Part shown: positions 1 to 6,409 of the stretch, piece by piece | Numbering within the stretch: the stretch's first letter is position 1 | Layout: each line of letters starts with the position of its first letter | NCBI GenBank assembly: GCA_017459225.1 | Contig: JAFUDL010000135.1 | Span: 1-6,412 of the forward strand | Source of the DNA: Kiritimatiellia bacterium | GTDB lineage: Bacteria; Verrucomicrobiota; Kiritimatiellia; RFP12; UBA1067 | DNA: 6,412 bases | Direction: 5' to 3' | Position numbers and translations under genes: made by a program | Notes under the pieces: generated by a model | What the model was told of the DNA's origin: nothing | What the model saw: only the letters and a program-made list of their open reading frames with translations | Databases searched by the model: none

Positions 1-235
1 GCGCATCGAGCTCTTCACCTGCGGACCTGATGGTTTACTTAAGGCTGTTGCCGATCGCGCGCTGGCCGCAGGAATGCCGGGCTGGATCTCGATGGACCGC
101 CACATGGTGTGCGGTGTCGGCGCGTGCTTCGCGTGCATACAGAAGATCCGCATGCCAAACGGCGACGTGTTCAACGCGCGCTGCTGCGTGAACGGTCCGG
201 TATTCGCGGCGGCCGACATCGTCTGGGACGGCTAG
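1..235 (+). CDS. pyrK: PyrK, dihydroorotate dehydrogenase B electron transfer subunit (3' end only)
   Basis: This is the C-terminal 77 residues of a PyrK-type iron-sulfur flavoprotein; the 5' part lies outside the window and the first whole codon is at position 2. PyrK passes electrons from the PyrD flavin through a [2Fe-2S] cluster and FAD to NAD+ in the cytoplasm. The fragment opens with the CGPDG motif that ends the FAD/NAD-binding domain. It then shows the cluster-binding pattern MVCGVGACFAC followed by CCVNGPVF. The four ligands are most likely fragment residues C37, C42, C45 and C62, because C62 lines up with the family pattern Cys-x-(D/N)-G-P-V-F. The neighbouring C61 is an extra cysteine. 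The stop (233-235) is followed by the pyrD ribosome binding site and the pyrD start 12 nt later, so the two are surely co-transcribed. The presence of PyrK fixes PyrD as the class 1B, NAD-linked form. Confidence 0.93.
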   Translation, partial: RIELFTCGPDGLLKAVADRALAAGMPGWISMDRHMVCGVGACFACIQKIRMPNGDVFNARCCVNGPVFAAADIVWDG

Positions 236-247
236 GGAGGGGCTGCG

Positions 248-1231
248 ATGGAAGCTTCTGAAGTGGATTTGAAAGTGGATCTCGGCGGGCTTGCGATGCG
301 CACGCCCGTGGCCACTGCGAGCGGCACCTTTGGATACGGTCCGGAATACGTGGGCGCGATCGACTACTCGCGTCTCGGCGCGGTCACCGCAAAGGGCGTG
401 CGCCTTGGCCCGTGGCCAGGCAACCCGATGCCGCGCCACGTGGAGGTGCTGGGCGGGCTAGTGAACGCAATCGGGCTGCAGGGACCGGGCGTGGACGCCT
501 TTCTAGCGCATTATGTGACGCACTATGTGCGCACGGTGGGCGCTGCGTGCGGCGCGGAGAACGTGCCGCCGCTCATCGTCAACATCTGGGGCGGATCGAC
601 CGACGAGTACGCAGAGGTCGCGAAGCGTCTGGACGCTGCGGCCGCGGCGTCGCCGTCAAGCCCCGTAAAGGCCATCGAGATGAACGTGAGCTGCCCGAAC
701 GTGAAGTCCGGCGGACACACCTTCGGGCAGGACCCCGCGGTGCTCGCGAAGGTCGTTGCCGCGGTGCGTTCGGCCACGCGTCTGCCGCTCATCGTGAAGC
801 TCGCCCCCAACGTGCCGGACGTCTCGCCGTACGTGGCCGCATGCGAGGAAAGCGGCGCCGACGCGCTCGCCCTCATCAACACGATTCCCGCGATGGTGAT
901 AGACGTGGAGACGCGCCGTCCGGTGCTGGGCAACGTTACGGGCGGTCTCTCCGGACGCTGCGTGCATCCCGTGGCAGTGAAGGCGGTGTGGGACGCCTAC
1001 CGCGTCACGAAGCTTCCGATACTCGCGATGGGCGGCGTGTACGAGCCGCGCGACGCCGTGGAGCTGATGCTCGCTGGCGCAACGGCCGTTGCCGTCGGCA
1101 CGGCCACTTTCTCGGATCCTTCCACTGCGCAGCGCGTGGCGGACGGCATCGCCGCCTACTGCGCGCGTCACGGTTTCCCGTGCGCCCGCGACGTAGTGGG
1201 GGCTGCCCATCCAAAGGAGAAGACGACATGA
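248..1231 (+). CDS. pyrD: Dihydroorotate dehydrogenase, class 1B catalytic subunit
   Basis: This enzyme oxidises dihydroorotate to orotate, the fourth step of de novo pyrimidine synthesis, using FMN in a cytoplasmic complex with PyrK. The 327-residue length is a little over the usual 300-310 of class 1B enzymes. Family motifs appear in order: ASGTFGYG (residues 24-31), a KG-x-x-x-G-x-x-x-GNPMPR segment (49-63), NAIGLQGPGVDAF (73-85), NVSCPN (146-151), VKLAPN (183-188), GGLSG (232-236) and the FMN-phosphate region MGGV (261-264) with AVGTA (282-286). Cys149 in NVSCPN is the expected catalytic base; class 2 enzymes have serine there. The ATG at 248 follows a strong AGGGAGGGG ribosome binding site (234-242) that overlaps the pyrK stop. 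The last codons overlap the start of the LUD gene (ATGA). The C-terminal ~15 residues after CARHGF look like an unconserved tail. Confidence 0.97.
   Translation: MEASEVDLKVDLGGLAMRTPVATASGTFGYGPEYVGAIDYSRLGAVTAKGVRLGPWPGNPMPRHVEVLGGLVNAIGLQGPGVDAFLAHYVTHYVRTVGAACGAENVPPLIVNIWGGSTDEYAEVAKRLDAAAAASPSSPVKAIEMNVSCPNVKSGGHTFGQDPAVLAKVVAAVRSATRLPLIVKLAPNVPDVSPYVAACEESGADALALINTIPAMVIDVETRRPVLGNVTGGLSGRCVHPVAVKAVWDAYRVTKLPILAMGGVYEPRDAVELMLAGATAVAVGTATFSDPSTAQRVADGIAAYCARHGFPCARDVVGAAHPKEKTT
1213..1220 (+). promoter_or_regulatory. Ribosome binding site that fixes the LUD gene start
   Basis: AAAGGAGA lies inside the end of pyrD, with its AGGAG core 8 nt before the ATG at 1228. The LUD reading frame stays open far upstream (back to about 412) because of high GC, so this site, together with where LUD family similarity begins, decides the true start. 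Confidence 0.75.
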
Positions 1232-1797
1232 ACGAAATTCTTGAGAAGACGGCCGAGGCGCTTCGCCGCCGTGGCTTCGACGTGGTGTGCTGCGCCACCG
1301 GCGCGGAGGCGCGCGAACGCGTGCTGAAGGTCGCCGAGACCGCCGCGACGATCGGATGCGGCGGAAGCATGACGCTAAAGGAGATCGGCGCGATGGAGGC
1401 GCTGGCGCAGACGGGCAAGGCCCCGCAGAGGCGCAGCGACGTGGATCTCTTCCTGCTCAGCGCAAACGCGCTTACAGCGGACGGCAGGATCGTGAACATC
1501 GACGGCAACGGCAACCGCGTTGCGGCGTCGGTGGGAGGTCCGAAGAAGGTCATGTACGTGATCGGACGCAACAAGATCGTGGAGGGCGGCATCGATGACG
1601 CGATCGCGCGCATCAAGCGCTGCGCGTGCCCGCCGAACTGCCGCCGCCTCGGCAAGCAGACGCCGTGCGCGCTCACGGGCAAGTGCGCCGACTGCGACTC
1701 GCCTGACCGCATCTGCAAGGTCACGTGGGTGATCGACCGCCGTCCCACCGGCATCGCCGCGGAGGTGGTGCTTGTGGACGAAGACCTCGGCTTCTAG
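1228..1797 (+). CDS. LUD-domain (DUF162, YkgG-like) protein, cysteine-rich C-terminus
   Basis: This is a 189-residue stand-alone LUD-domain protein, the superfamily that includes the lactate-utilisation proteins LutB and LutC. It is not LutC itself, and the reaction of this short stand-alone group is not established to my knowledge. Recognisable blocks are GCGGSMT (residues 43-49), SANALTADGRIVNIDGNGNR (78-97), VGGPKKVMYVIGRNKIV (102-118) and a C-terminal block TPCALTGKCADCDSPDRIC (145-163). That block holds Cys147, 153, 156 and 163, which look like a metal or Fe-S site. Three more cysteines (132, 134, 138) sit just before it. The ATG overlaps the pyrD stop by 4 nt (ATGA, 1228-1231), so translation is probably coupled to pyrD. 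A redox or sugar/organic-acid role is possible but unproven; a direct role in pyrimidine synthesis is only suggested by position. Family identity is well supported, function is not. Confidence 0.88.
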   Translation: MNEILEKTAEALRRRGFDVVCCATGAEARERVLKVAETAATIGCGGSMTLKEIGAMEALAQTGKAPQRRSDVDLFLLSANALTADGRIVNIDGNGNRVAASVGGPKKVMYVIGRNKIVEGGIDDAIARIKRCACPPNCRRLGKQTPCALTGKCADCDSPDRICKVTWVIDRRPTGIAAEVVLVDEDLGF

Positions 1798-1802
1798 GAG
1801 GG
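1796..1802 (+). promoter_or_regulatory. Ribosome binding site that decides the metallophosphoesterase start
   Basis: AGGAGGG overlaps the LUD stop codon (TAG, 1795-1797). Two in-frame ATGs follow. The first (1804) is only 1 nt after the site, too close to be used efficiently; the second (1810) is 7 nt after it, a normal spacing. The start at 1810 is therefore preferred and gives the leader MNVSRRFF rather than MTMNVSRRFF. Confidence 0.7.
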
Positions 1803-1809
1803 AATGACA

Positions 1810-3279
1810 ATGAACGTTTCACGCAGATTCTTTATCGGCGGCGCCTTCGGCGCTCTCGGCGCATTTAGCGGCTGCCGCATCTTCACGGGCACATGCTGCG
1901 ACGGCACGCCAAAGCTGCGCTTCGGCGTGGTGAGCGACGTGCATGTGCGCCTCTCAAACGACGGCAAGGGACTATACGAGCCCAACGACTGCACCACGTT
2001 CATCCACACGCTCGAATGGTTCCGCGACCAGGGCGTTGACGCCGTGATGATCGCGGGGGACATAGCAGACCATGGCATGGTCGGCGAGATGGAGGCAGTG
2101 GCGAAGGCGTGGTTCTCGGTGTTCCCCAACGACCGCGCGCCCGACGGGCGCAAGGTCACGCGCCTCTTCGTGACCGGCAACCACGACTGGGAGGGCTTCA
2201 AGTACGGCAATTTCGCGGAGAAGGTGTTCCCCGACGCCGCAGTGCGCGCCACGAAGGTTCTGCGCAGCGACTACAAGGGCAACTGGGAGCGCATTTGGTA
2301 CGAGCCGTTCGATCCGGTGTGGCTGAAGACCGTGAACGGCTACTCCTTCGTGGGTGGGCACTGGACGGCGGACCACTGCCGCGGCAAGGACGAGATCGGC
2401 ATCTCTGGCGTGGAGGAGTTCTTTGCGGCGAACGGCGGCAAGATTGATCCGTCTCAGCCCTTCTTCTATGTGCAGCATCCGCATCCGAGCGGCACGTGCT
2501 ATGGTCCGGAGGCCTGGGGACGCGACGACGGCCGCGTGATGCGCGCGCTAGCCAAGCGTCCGAACGCAATCGCCTTCTCCGGCCACTCGCACTACACGCT
2601 CACCGACGAGCGCAGCGTCTGGCAGGGCGCGTTCACTTCGATCGGCACGGCGTCGCTTCGCTACACGAGCCGGTTCGCTATTGGGAAGGGGCCGTACGCC
2701 AACGCCGGCAAGGGCGCGCTCATGCCGGCGCAGAAGACGTTCGACAACCGCCAGGGAATGCTCGTGAGCGTGTTCAGCGACCATGTGCAGATCGTGCGCC
2801 GCGACTTCTCGCGCGATGCGTCGCTGGGCGACGACTGGGTGCTGCCGCTGCCCGTCGCGGAGAGCCGTCCGTTCGAGTTCAAGAAGCGCGCCGCCGTGCT
2901 TGGCGCGCCGGCGTTTCCCGAGCAGGCGAAGGCCGTGGCATCGGTCAAGGCCGCGCCTGCCGCCAATGCGGTTCCGCCTGCGAAGGCGAAGCCGCCCGTG
3001 CTGAAGATCGAGTTCCCCGCGGCTCTCGCCGCGAAGGCGCGCGTGTACGATTACGAGATCGCGCTCAAGGGCGCCGCCGAAGGCGCGATTCTCTCGCGCG
3101 TTGTAGCGCCGGGCTACCACCGCTCGCGGAATGATCCCGATGCGATAGCGCCGGTGGAGTGCCTGCTGCCGCGCACCATGCTGGCAGGGGACGCGAAGGA
3201 AGCTGCCTTCCTGGTGACGCCCGTGTCGAGCTACGGCGTGAAGGGCAAGGCGCTCGAGACAAACGTCATCAAGGTGTAG
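1810..3279 (+). CDS. Exported calcineurin-like metallophosphoesterase, probable Tat-type lipoprotein
   Basis: This is a 489-residue secreted phosphoesterase with an unknown substrate. The N-terminus, SRRFFIGGAFGALGAFSGC, has a twin-arginine-like motif, a short hydrophobic stretch and a possible lipobox with Cys22, so it is probably exported and lipid-anchored; the lipobox is imperfect (Phe at -3). The two-metal phosphoesterase signature is complete: DVH (43-45), GD (83-84), GNHD (123-126), His223 in QHPHP, and GHSH (258-261). The catalytic domain runs to about residue 345. An Ala/Pro/Lys-rich linker (about 372-397) then leads to a C-terminal domain of about 90 residues ending VTPVSSYGVKGKAL, which resembles a small beta-sandwich of fibronectin type III kind. 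The gene starts 12 nt after the LUD stop, so it belongs to the same transcription unit, although its location outside the cytoplasm gives no clear link to pyrD. Family confidence is high; specific function is unknown. Confidence 0.9.
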   Translation: MNVSRRFFIGGAFGALGAFSGCRIFTGTCCDGTPKLRFGVVSDVHVRLSNDGKGLYEPNDCTTFIHTLEWFRDQGVDAVMIAGDIADHGMVGEMEAVAKAWFSVFPNDRAPDGRKVTRLFVTGNHDWEGFKYGNFAEKVFPDAAVRATKVLRSDYKGNWERIWYEPFDPVWLKTVNGYSFVGGHWTADHCRGKDEIGISGVEEFFAANGGKIDPSQPFFYVQHPHPSGTCYGPEAWGRDDGRVMRALAKRPNAIAFSGHSHYTLTDERSVWQGAFTSIGTASLRYTSRFAIGKGPYANAGKGALMPAQKTFDNRQGMLVSVFSDHVQIVRRDFSRDASLGDDWVLPLPVAESRPFEFKKRAAVLGAPAFPEQAKAVASVKAAPAANAVPPAKAKPPVLKIEFPAALAAKARVYDYEIALKGAAEGAILSRVVAPGYHRSRNDPDAIAPVECLLPRTMLAGDAKEAAFLVTPVSSYGVKGKALETNVIKV

Positions 3280-3280
3280 A

Positions 3281-3322
3281 GGCAGTTCGCTGCCATGACA
3301 TTGTGTCGATGGTGATGATTTT
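3281..3322 (+). terminator. Possible weak terminator: two adjacent hairpins and a short T run
   Basis: Directly after the phosphoesterase stop, GGCAG-TTCG-CTGCC (3281-3294) forms a 5-bp stem with a stable TTCG loop. Overlapping it by 2 nt, CCATGACA (3293-3300) can pair with TGTC-g-ATGG (3304-3312), giving 8 bp with one bulged G and a TTG loop. TTTT follows at 3319-3322, six nt after the second stem, which is farther than in a typical intrinsic terminator. It marks the most likely boundary between the pyr-linked genes and the nuclease-lpxB genes, but could equally be an mRNA-stabilising hairpin. Confidence 0.35.
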
Positions 3323-3368
3323 AGGCTGTTGTCATCTAAGCCAATAGGCAAGGAAGGAGTGAAAGACC

Positions 3369-4772
3369 ATGAAGATCACGTTCTACGGCGCTGCGCAGAC
3401 GACCACCGGCTCCATGCATCTCGTGGAGGCCAACGGCAAGCGCATTCTTCTCGACTGCGGCCTCTACCAGGGCCACCGCAAGGAGGCGTTCGAGAAGAAC
3501 CGCAACATGCCGGTGGATCCCGCGAAGATCGACGCGGTGATCCTCTCGCATGCGCACATCGACCACTCCGGAAACCTGCCGCAGCTGGTGCGCCACGGCT
3601 TCAACGGAAAGGTGTTCGCAAGGCAGTCAACGGCAGATCTCTGCTCAGTGCTGCTGAAGGACTCCTGCTTCCTCCAGAGGCGCGACCTCGAGTATGTGAA
3701 CAAGAAGCGCCGCGCGCAGGGCAAGCACCTCTTCGAGCCGCTCTATGAGGAGGAGGATGTGGACGCTCTCATGACGCACATGGTGCCGATCCACATGCGC
3801 GAGCCGCGCGAGATATTCAAGGGCATCACGCTAACATTCTACAACGCCGGCCACATCCTCGGCTCCGCCCTGGTGCAGCTTGACATAGACGGCGGCACGG
3901 GCCACAGCCATCGTCTGCTCTTCAGCGGCGACCTCGGCCAGCCCAACCAGCCCATAATCAACCACTACGAGTATCCGCAGGGTGCGGACATCCTTCTCAT
4001 CGAGTCCACATACGCCGACCGCCTCCATCCATCCGAGGAGGACGTCGAGGGCCGCCTGAAGGCGTTCTTCGACCAGATCGTGCGCCAGAAGTCGAAGCTG
4101 CTCATTCCCGCATTCTCTGTGGGCCGCACGCAGCAGATTCTCTACTACCTCAACCGTCTGCTCGCCGCGAAGCGCATCTATCCGATTCCGGTGTACATCG
4201 ACTCGCCTCTCTCGCAGAAGGCCACGCGCATCTACGAGAAGCACACCGGATGCTACAACCCCGAGGCGCGCCGTCTGCTGGAGCAGGGTGTGAATCCGCT
4301 GGACTTCCCCGGACTCAAGTTCGTGGAGACGCCCGAGCAGTCGATGGCCCTCAACGACCTACGCGGGCCGATGATCATCATCGCCGCAAGCGGAATGTGC
4401 GAAGGCGGACGCGTGCTGCATCACCTCAAGCAGGTGGCGCCCGATCCGCGCAACATCGTGCTGATCGTCGGCTTCCAGGCGGAGAACACTCTCGGGCGAA
4501 GGATCGTCGATGCGGAGTACGGCGACATGATAAAGATCCTCGGCGAGGAGGTGGCGCTCAAGGCGAGCGTGCACACGATCAACGCGCTCTCCGCGCATGC
4601 CGACAAGAACGGGCTTATGGACTGGTTCGACGGAGTCAAGTCGAACGTGAAGCGCGCGTTCGCCGTTCACGGCGAGCCGGAGAAGGTGTCCGCGATGGTG
4701 GCGCTCCTGAAGGAGCATGGATGCCCGTCCGCCGTGGCGCCTGTGCCGGGGCAGAGCTTCGTGTTCGACTGA
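3369..4772 (+). CDS. Beta-CASP metallo-beta-lactamase-fold RNA nuclease (CPSF73/TTHA0252-like, RMMBL domain)
   Basis: This 467-residue protein belongs to the bacterial branch of beta-CASP nucleases, zinc enzymes that cut or trim RNA in the cytoplasm. The metallo-beta-lactamase core shows HAHIDH (61-66), His162 in GHILGSA and Asp188 in SGDLG, all expected zinc ligands. The beta-CASP elements are Glu212 in IESTYA (motif A), His410 in LSAHAD (motif B) and His434 in HGE (motif C). The C-terminal RMMBL region spans about 395-465. The beta-CASP insert contains PAFSVGRTQQ (247-256) and IIAASGMCEGGR (337-348), both typical of the family. Length and motif spacing match full-length, intact homologues. 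The ATG follows a clear GGAAGGAG ribosome binding site (3352-3359). The next gene, lpxB, starts 18 nt downstream and is probably co-transcribed. No residue needed for catalysis appears to be missing. The natural RNA substrate cannot be told from sequence; it is not the RNase J group by architecture. Confidence 0.95.
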   Translation: MKITFYGAAQTTTGSMHLVEANGKRILLDCGLYQGHRKEAFEKNRNMPVDPAKIDAVILSHAHIDHSGNLPQLVRHGFNGKVFARQSTADLCSVLLKDSCFLQRRDLEYVNKKRRAQGKHLFEPLYEEEDVDALMTHMVPIHMREPREIFKGITLTFYNAGHILGSALVQLDIDGGTGHSHRLLFSGDLGQPNQPIINHYEYPQGADILLIESTYADRLHPSEEDVEGRLKAFFDQIVRQKSKLLIPAFSVGRTQQILYYLNRLLAAKRIYPIPVYIDSPLSQKATRIYEKHTGCYNPEARRLLEQGVNPLDFPGLKFVETPEQSMALNDLRGPMIIIAASGMCEGGRVLHHLKQVAPDPRNIVLIVGFQAENTLGRRIVDAEYGDMIKILGEEVALKASVHTINALSAHADKNGLMDWFDGVKSNVKRAFAVHGEPEKVSAMVALLKEHGCPSAVAPVPGQSFVFD

Positions 4773-4790
4773 TGCTGCGGAGCGGGGGCG

Positions 4791-5915
4791 ATGAAGGTTC
4801 TCCTTCTGGCCGGCGAGGAGTCCGGCGTGATCTACGCGGAGCGCCTGAAGGAATCCCTGAAGGCGCTGGCCGGGCAGGAGATCGAGTTCGCCGGATACGA
4901 CACCGAGGGGTTCCGCACGGGAGACCTTGCGGTGATGGGGTTCTTGCCAGTCCTGAAGAGGTTGCCGTACTTCCTGCGGGTGGCGCGCACCATGAAGGGT
5001 GTGATCGAGCGGTGGCGTCCGCACGTGGTGGTGACGATCGACTATCCCGGGCTGAACCTGAAGCTCGCGGCCTTTGCGAAGGCACGCGGCATTCCCGCGG
5101 TGCACATCGTGTGCCCGCAGGTGTGGGCATGGCACCAGAGCCGCATTCCGCGCATAGCGGCGTCTCTCACGAAACTGCTGTGCTTCTTCCCGTTCGAGCC
5201 GGCGCTCTTCGAGGGGACGGGGCTTGACGCGAAGTTCATCGGCCATCCGATGGCGGACGTCTTTGCCGCCGAGGCGAAGAACTCTCATACGGCTGAAGGA
5301 ACGCCGCAGCGTACGCTCGCCGTTCTGCCCGGCTCGCGCATCGGCGAAATACGCCGCCATCTGCCGCGTCTTCTCAAGGCGCTCAAGATTCTGCGCGCGA
5401 AGGGCGCGGCGGAAGGGCTTGGCGTGGTGATTCCGGCGGCAAACGAAAGGGCGGATGCGGAAATACGAAGAATTCTAGGCGCGGCTGACGAAGAATGCGA
5501 GGTGACGCGCGGCGGCGCGCGGGATCTTCTGCGACGCGCCACGTGTGCCGTGGTGGCCAGCGGAACGGCCACTCTTGAGGCCGCGCTTGCGCGCTGCCCA
5601 ACGGTGCTGGTGTACGCGGTGTCGCCGCTTCTCGCGTGGTTTGCGCGGCGCGTGATAACGGGCGTGCGCCACATAGGGCTTGCGAACGTCATCTGGGAGA
5701 AGAGCGGCGGAGAGGGCGAAGCGCCGATGCCCGAGCTGCTGCAGGAGGATTTCACGCCAGAGGCGGTGGCGGAGCGGCTGGAACAGTGGCTGGGAAGCGA
5801 AGATGCTCGCGCGGCGGCGCGGCGGCGGCTTGACGGCGCAATGGCGCTTCTGCAGTCGGACGGCGATGCGCTAGGCTTGGCCGCGCGTGAGATTCTGAAT
5901 CTGCAAAGGGAGTGA
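4791..5915 (+). CDS. lpxB: Lipid-A-disaccharide synthase (GT19)
   Basis: LpxB joins UDP-2,3-diacylglucosamine to lipid X, releasing UDP and forming the beta-1,6 disaccharide of lipid A at the inner face of the inner membrane. The 374 residues compare with about 380 in Escherichia coli. Family blocks appear in order: AGEESG (7-12), VTIDYPGLN (81-89, with Asp84 at the catalytic Asp position), PQVWAW (109-114), FPFEP (133-137), GHP (151-153), LPGSRIGEI (179-187), ASGTATLEAAL (256-266), IGLANV (295-300) and MPELLQ (313-318). The usual Asp of the N-terminal G-E-x-S-G-D motif is replaced by Val13, a mild oddity in an otherwise complete protein. The ribosome binding site is modest (GGAG at 4779-4782, 8 nt before the ATG). 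The gene follows the beta-CASP nuclease by 18 nt. Other lpx genes are not in the window. Its presence shows the host makes lipid A. Confidence 0.96.
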   Translation: MKVLLLAGEESGVIYAERLKESLKALAGQEIEFAGYDTEGFRTGDLAVMGFLPVLKRLPYFLRVARTMKGVIERWRPHVVVTIDYPGLNLKLAAFAKARGIPAVHIVCPQVWAWHQSRIPRIAASLTKLLCFFPFEPALFEGTGLDAKFIGHPMADVFAAEAKNSHTAEGTPQRTLAVLPGSRIGEIRRHLPRLLKALKILRAKGAAEGLGVVIPAANERADAEIRRILGAADEECEVTRGGARDLLRRATCAVVASGTATLEAALARCPTVLVYAVSPLLAWFARRVITGVRHIGLANVIWEKSGGEGEAPMPELLQEDFTPEAVAERLEQWLGSEDARAAARRRLDGAMALLQSDGDALGLAAREILNLQRE

Positions 5916-5942
5916 AAAAGCCATGAAGGAAAGGGAAAGACG

Positions 5943-6362
5943 ATGATGAGCGCTTATCGATGCCCGCATTGCGGAAAAATAGTTGCTGAGGAAGATTTGC
6001 TGGAGGTCAGCGACGAGATTGACGAGGCCGGCTCGATTCTTTCCGTGCCGCCGCCTAAGCATCTGACGGTGACCACGGAGATCGACGGCATGGTGCGCGT
6101 CCTTACGCTTTCCGCTGGCCAAGGACGCTACTTCACCGGCGTTGGTCCATTCGGGAGAACGCGCAGTTTCTCATACAACCGCGATACGAAGGTGGCGGAA
6201 GATGAATCGATTTCCTATGGACGACATGGCCAGTCGATGAGCAACGTCATTAGACTGACAAACAAGGCGAGCGCCGACACCATAACGATCTGTTCTGGTT
6301 TTAGCGATGATGCGCAAAGATACGTTGCAGCCGTCATTCGTCGCGAATGCACTAGGGTCTGA
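5943..6362 (+). CDS. Hypothetical protein with an N-terminal CPHCG knuckle
   Basis: I do not recognise this 139-residue protein. It opens with YRCPHCGK (Cys7, Cys10), half of a typical zinc ribbon; no second CxxC follows and the only other cysteines are Cys117 and Cys136 near the end. An acidic stretch (16-28, EEDLLEVSDEIDE) is followed by a segment rich in beta-forming residues with a glycine-rich turn (GQGRYFTGVGPFGRTRSF, 59-76). There is no signal peptide or membrane segment, so it is probably cytoplasmic. The start is 5943 or the adjacent ATG at 5946; AAGGAAAGGG (5926-5935) serves as ribosome binding site. It begins 27 nt after lpxB. GC content is about 55% by my count, against roughly 60-72% in sampled stretches of the upstream genes, and the reading frame uses more A/T-ending codons, so it may be a later arrival or fast-evolving. 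The frame is open with a good start and stop, so it is probably a real gene. Confidence 0.65.
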   Translation: MMSAYRCPHCGKIVAEEDLLEVSDEIDEAGSILSVPPPKHLTVTTEIDGMVRVLTLSAGQGRYFTGVGPFGRTRSFSYNRDTKVAEDESISYGRHGQSMSNVIRLTNKASADTITICSGFSDDAQRYVAAVIRRECTRV

Positions 6363-6369
6363 TTCCTAT

Positions 6370-6409
6370 GTGGACAGTCCCCCGTGCCCATTCCCTGGGG
6401 ACAGTCCCC
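6370..6409. repeat. REP-like palindromic repeat pair, GGACAGTCCCC
   Basis: Two copies of GGACAGTCCCC occur at 6372-6382 and 6399-6409, 27 nt apart. The second is part of a perfect odd-length palindrome, GGGGAC-A-GTCCCC (6397-6409); the first is a shorter one, GGAC-A-GTCC (6372-6380). The two can also pair across: GTCCCC (6377-6382) with GGGGAC (6397-6402) around a 14-nt loop. Seven nt separate the repeat from the stop codon of the preceding gene. From general knowledge, GGGGACAGTCCCC-type palindromes often flank Y1 (IS200-like, RAYT) transposase genes; that assignment here is inference because no transposase is in the window and the sequence ends at 6412. The structure lacks a T run, so it is not a standard terminator. 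Confidence 0.6.

Noticed and set aside
412..1227. Long + strand open frame continuous with and upstream of the LUD gene
   Set aside because: It is antiphase to pyrD, reads as arginine/glycine-rich low-complexity sequence, and LUD similarity begins at the ATG at 1228, which has its own ribosome binding site. It is an open-frame artefact of high GC.
3295..3328. Sigma-70-like promoter, ATGACA to GATTTT
   Set aside because: The -10-like hexamer matches the consensus at only three of six positions, and spacing alone is not enough support in an organism whose promoter consensus is unknown.
4359..5360. Long minus-strand open frame of 333 codons across the nuclease and lpxB genes
   Set aside because: It lies opposite two clearly conserved genes, is rich in His, Arg and Leu as expected from a GC-rich antisense frame, and has no recognisable motif.
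5923..5946. Seven-codon ORF (MKERERR) between lpxB and the last gene, its stop overlapping the next ATG
   Set aside because: It coincides with the purine-rich ribosome binding site of the last gene and has no clear ribosome binding site of its own, so it is more simply explained as RBS sequence.
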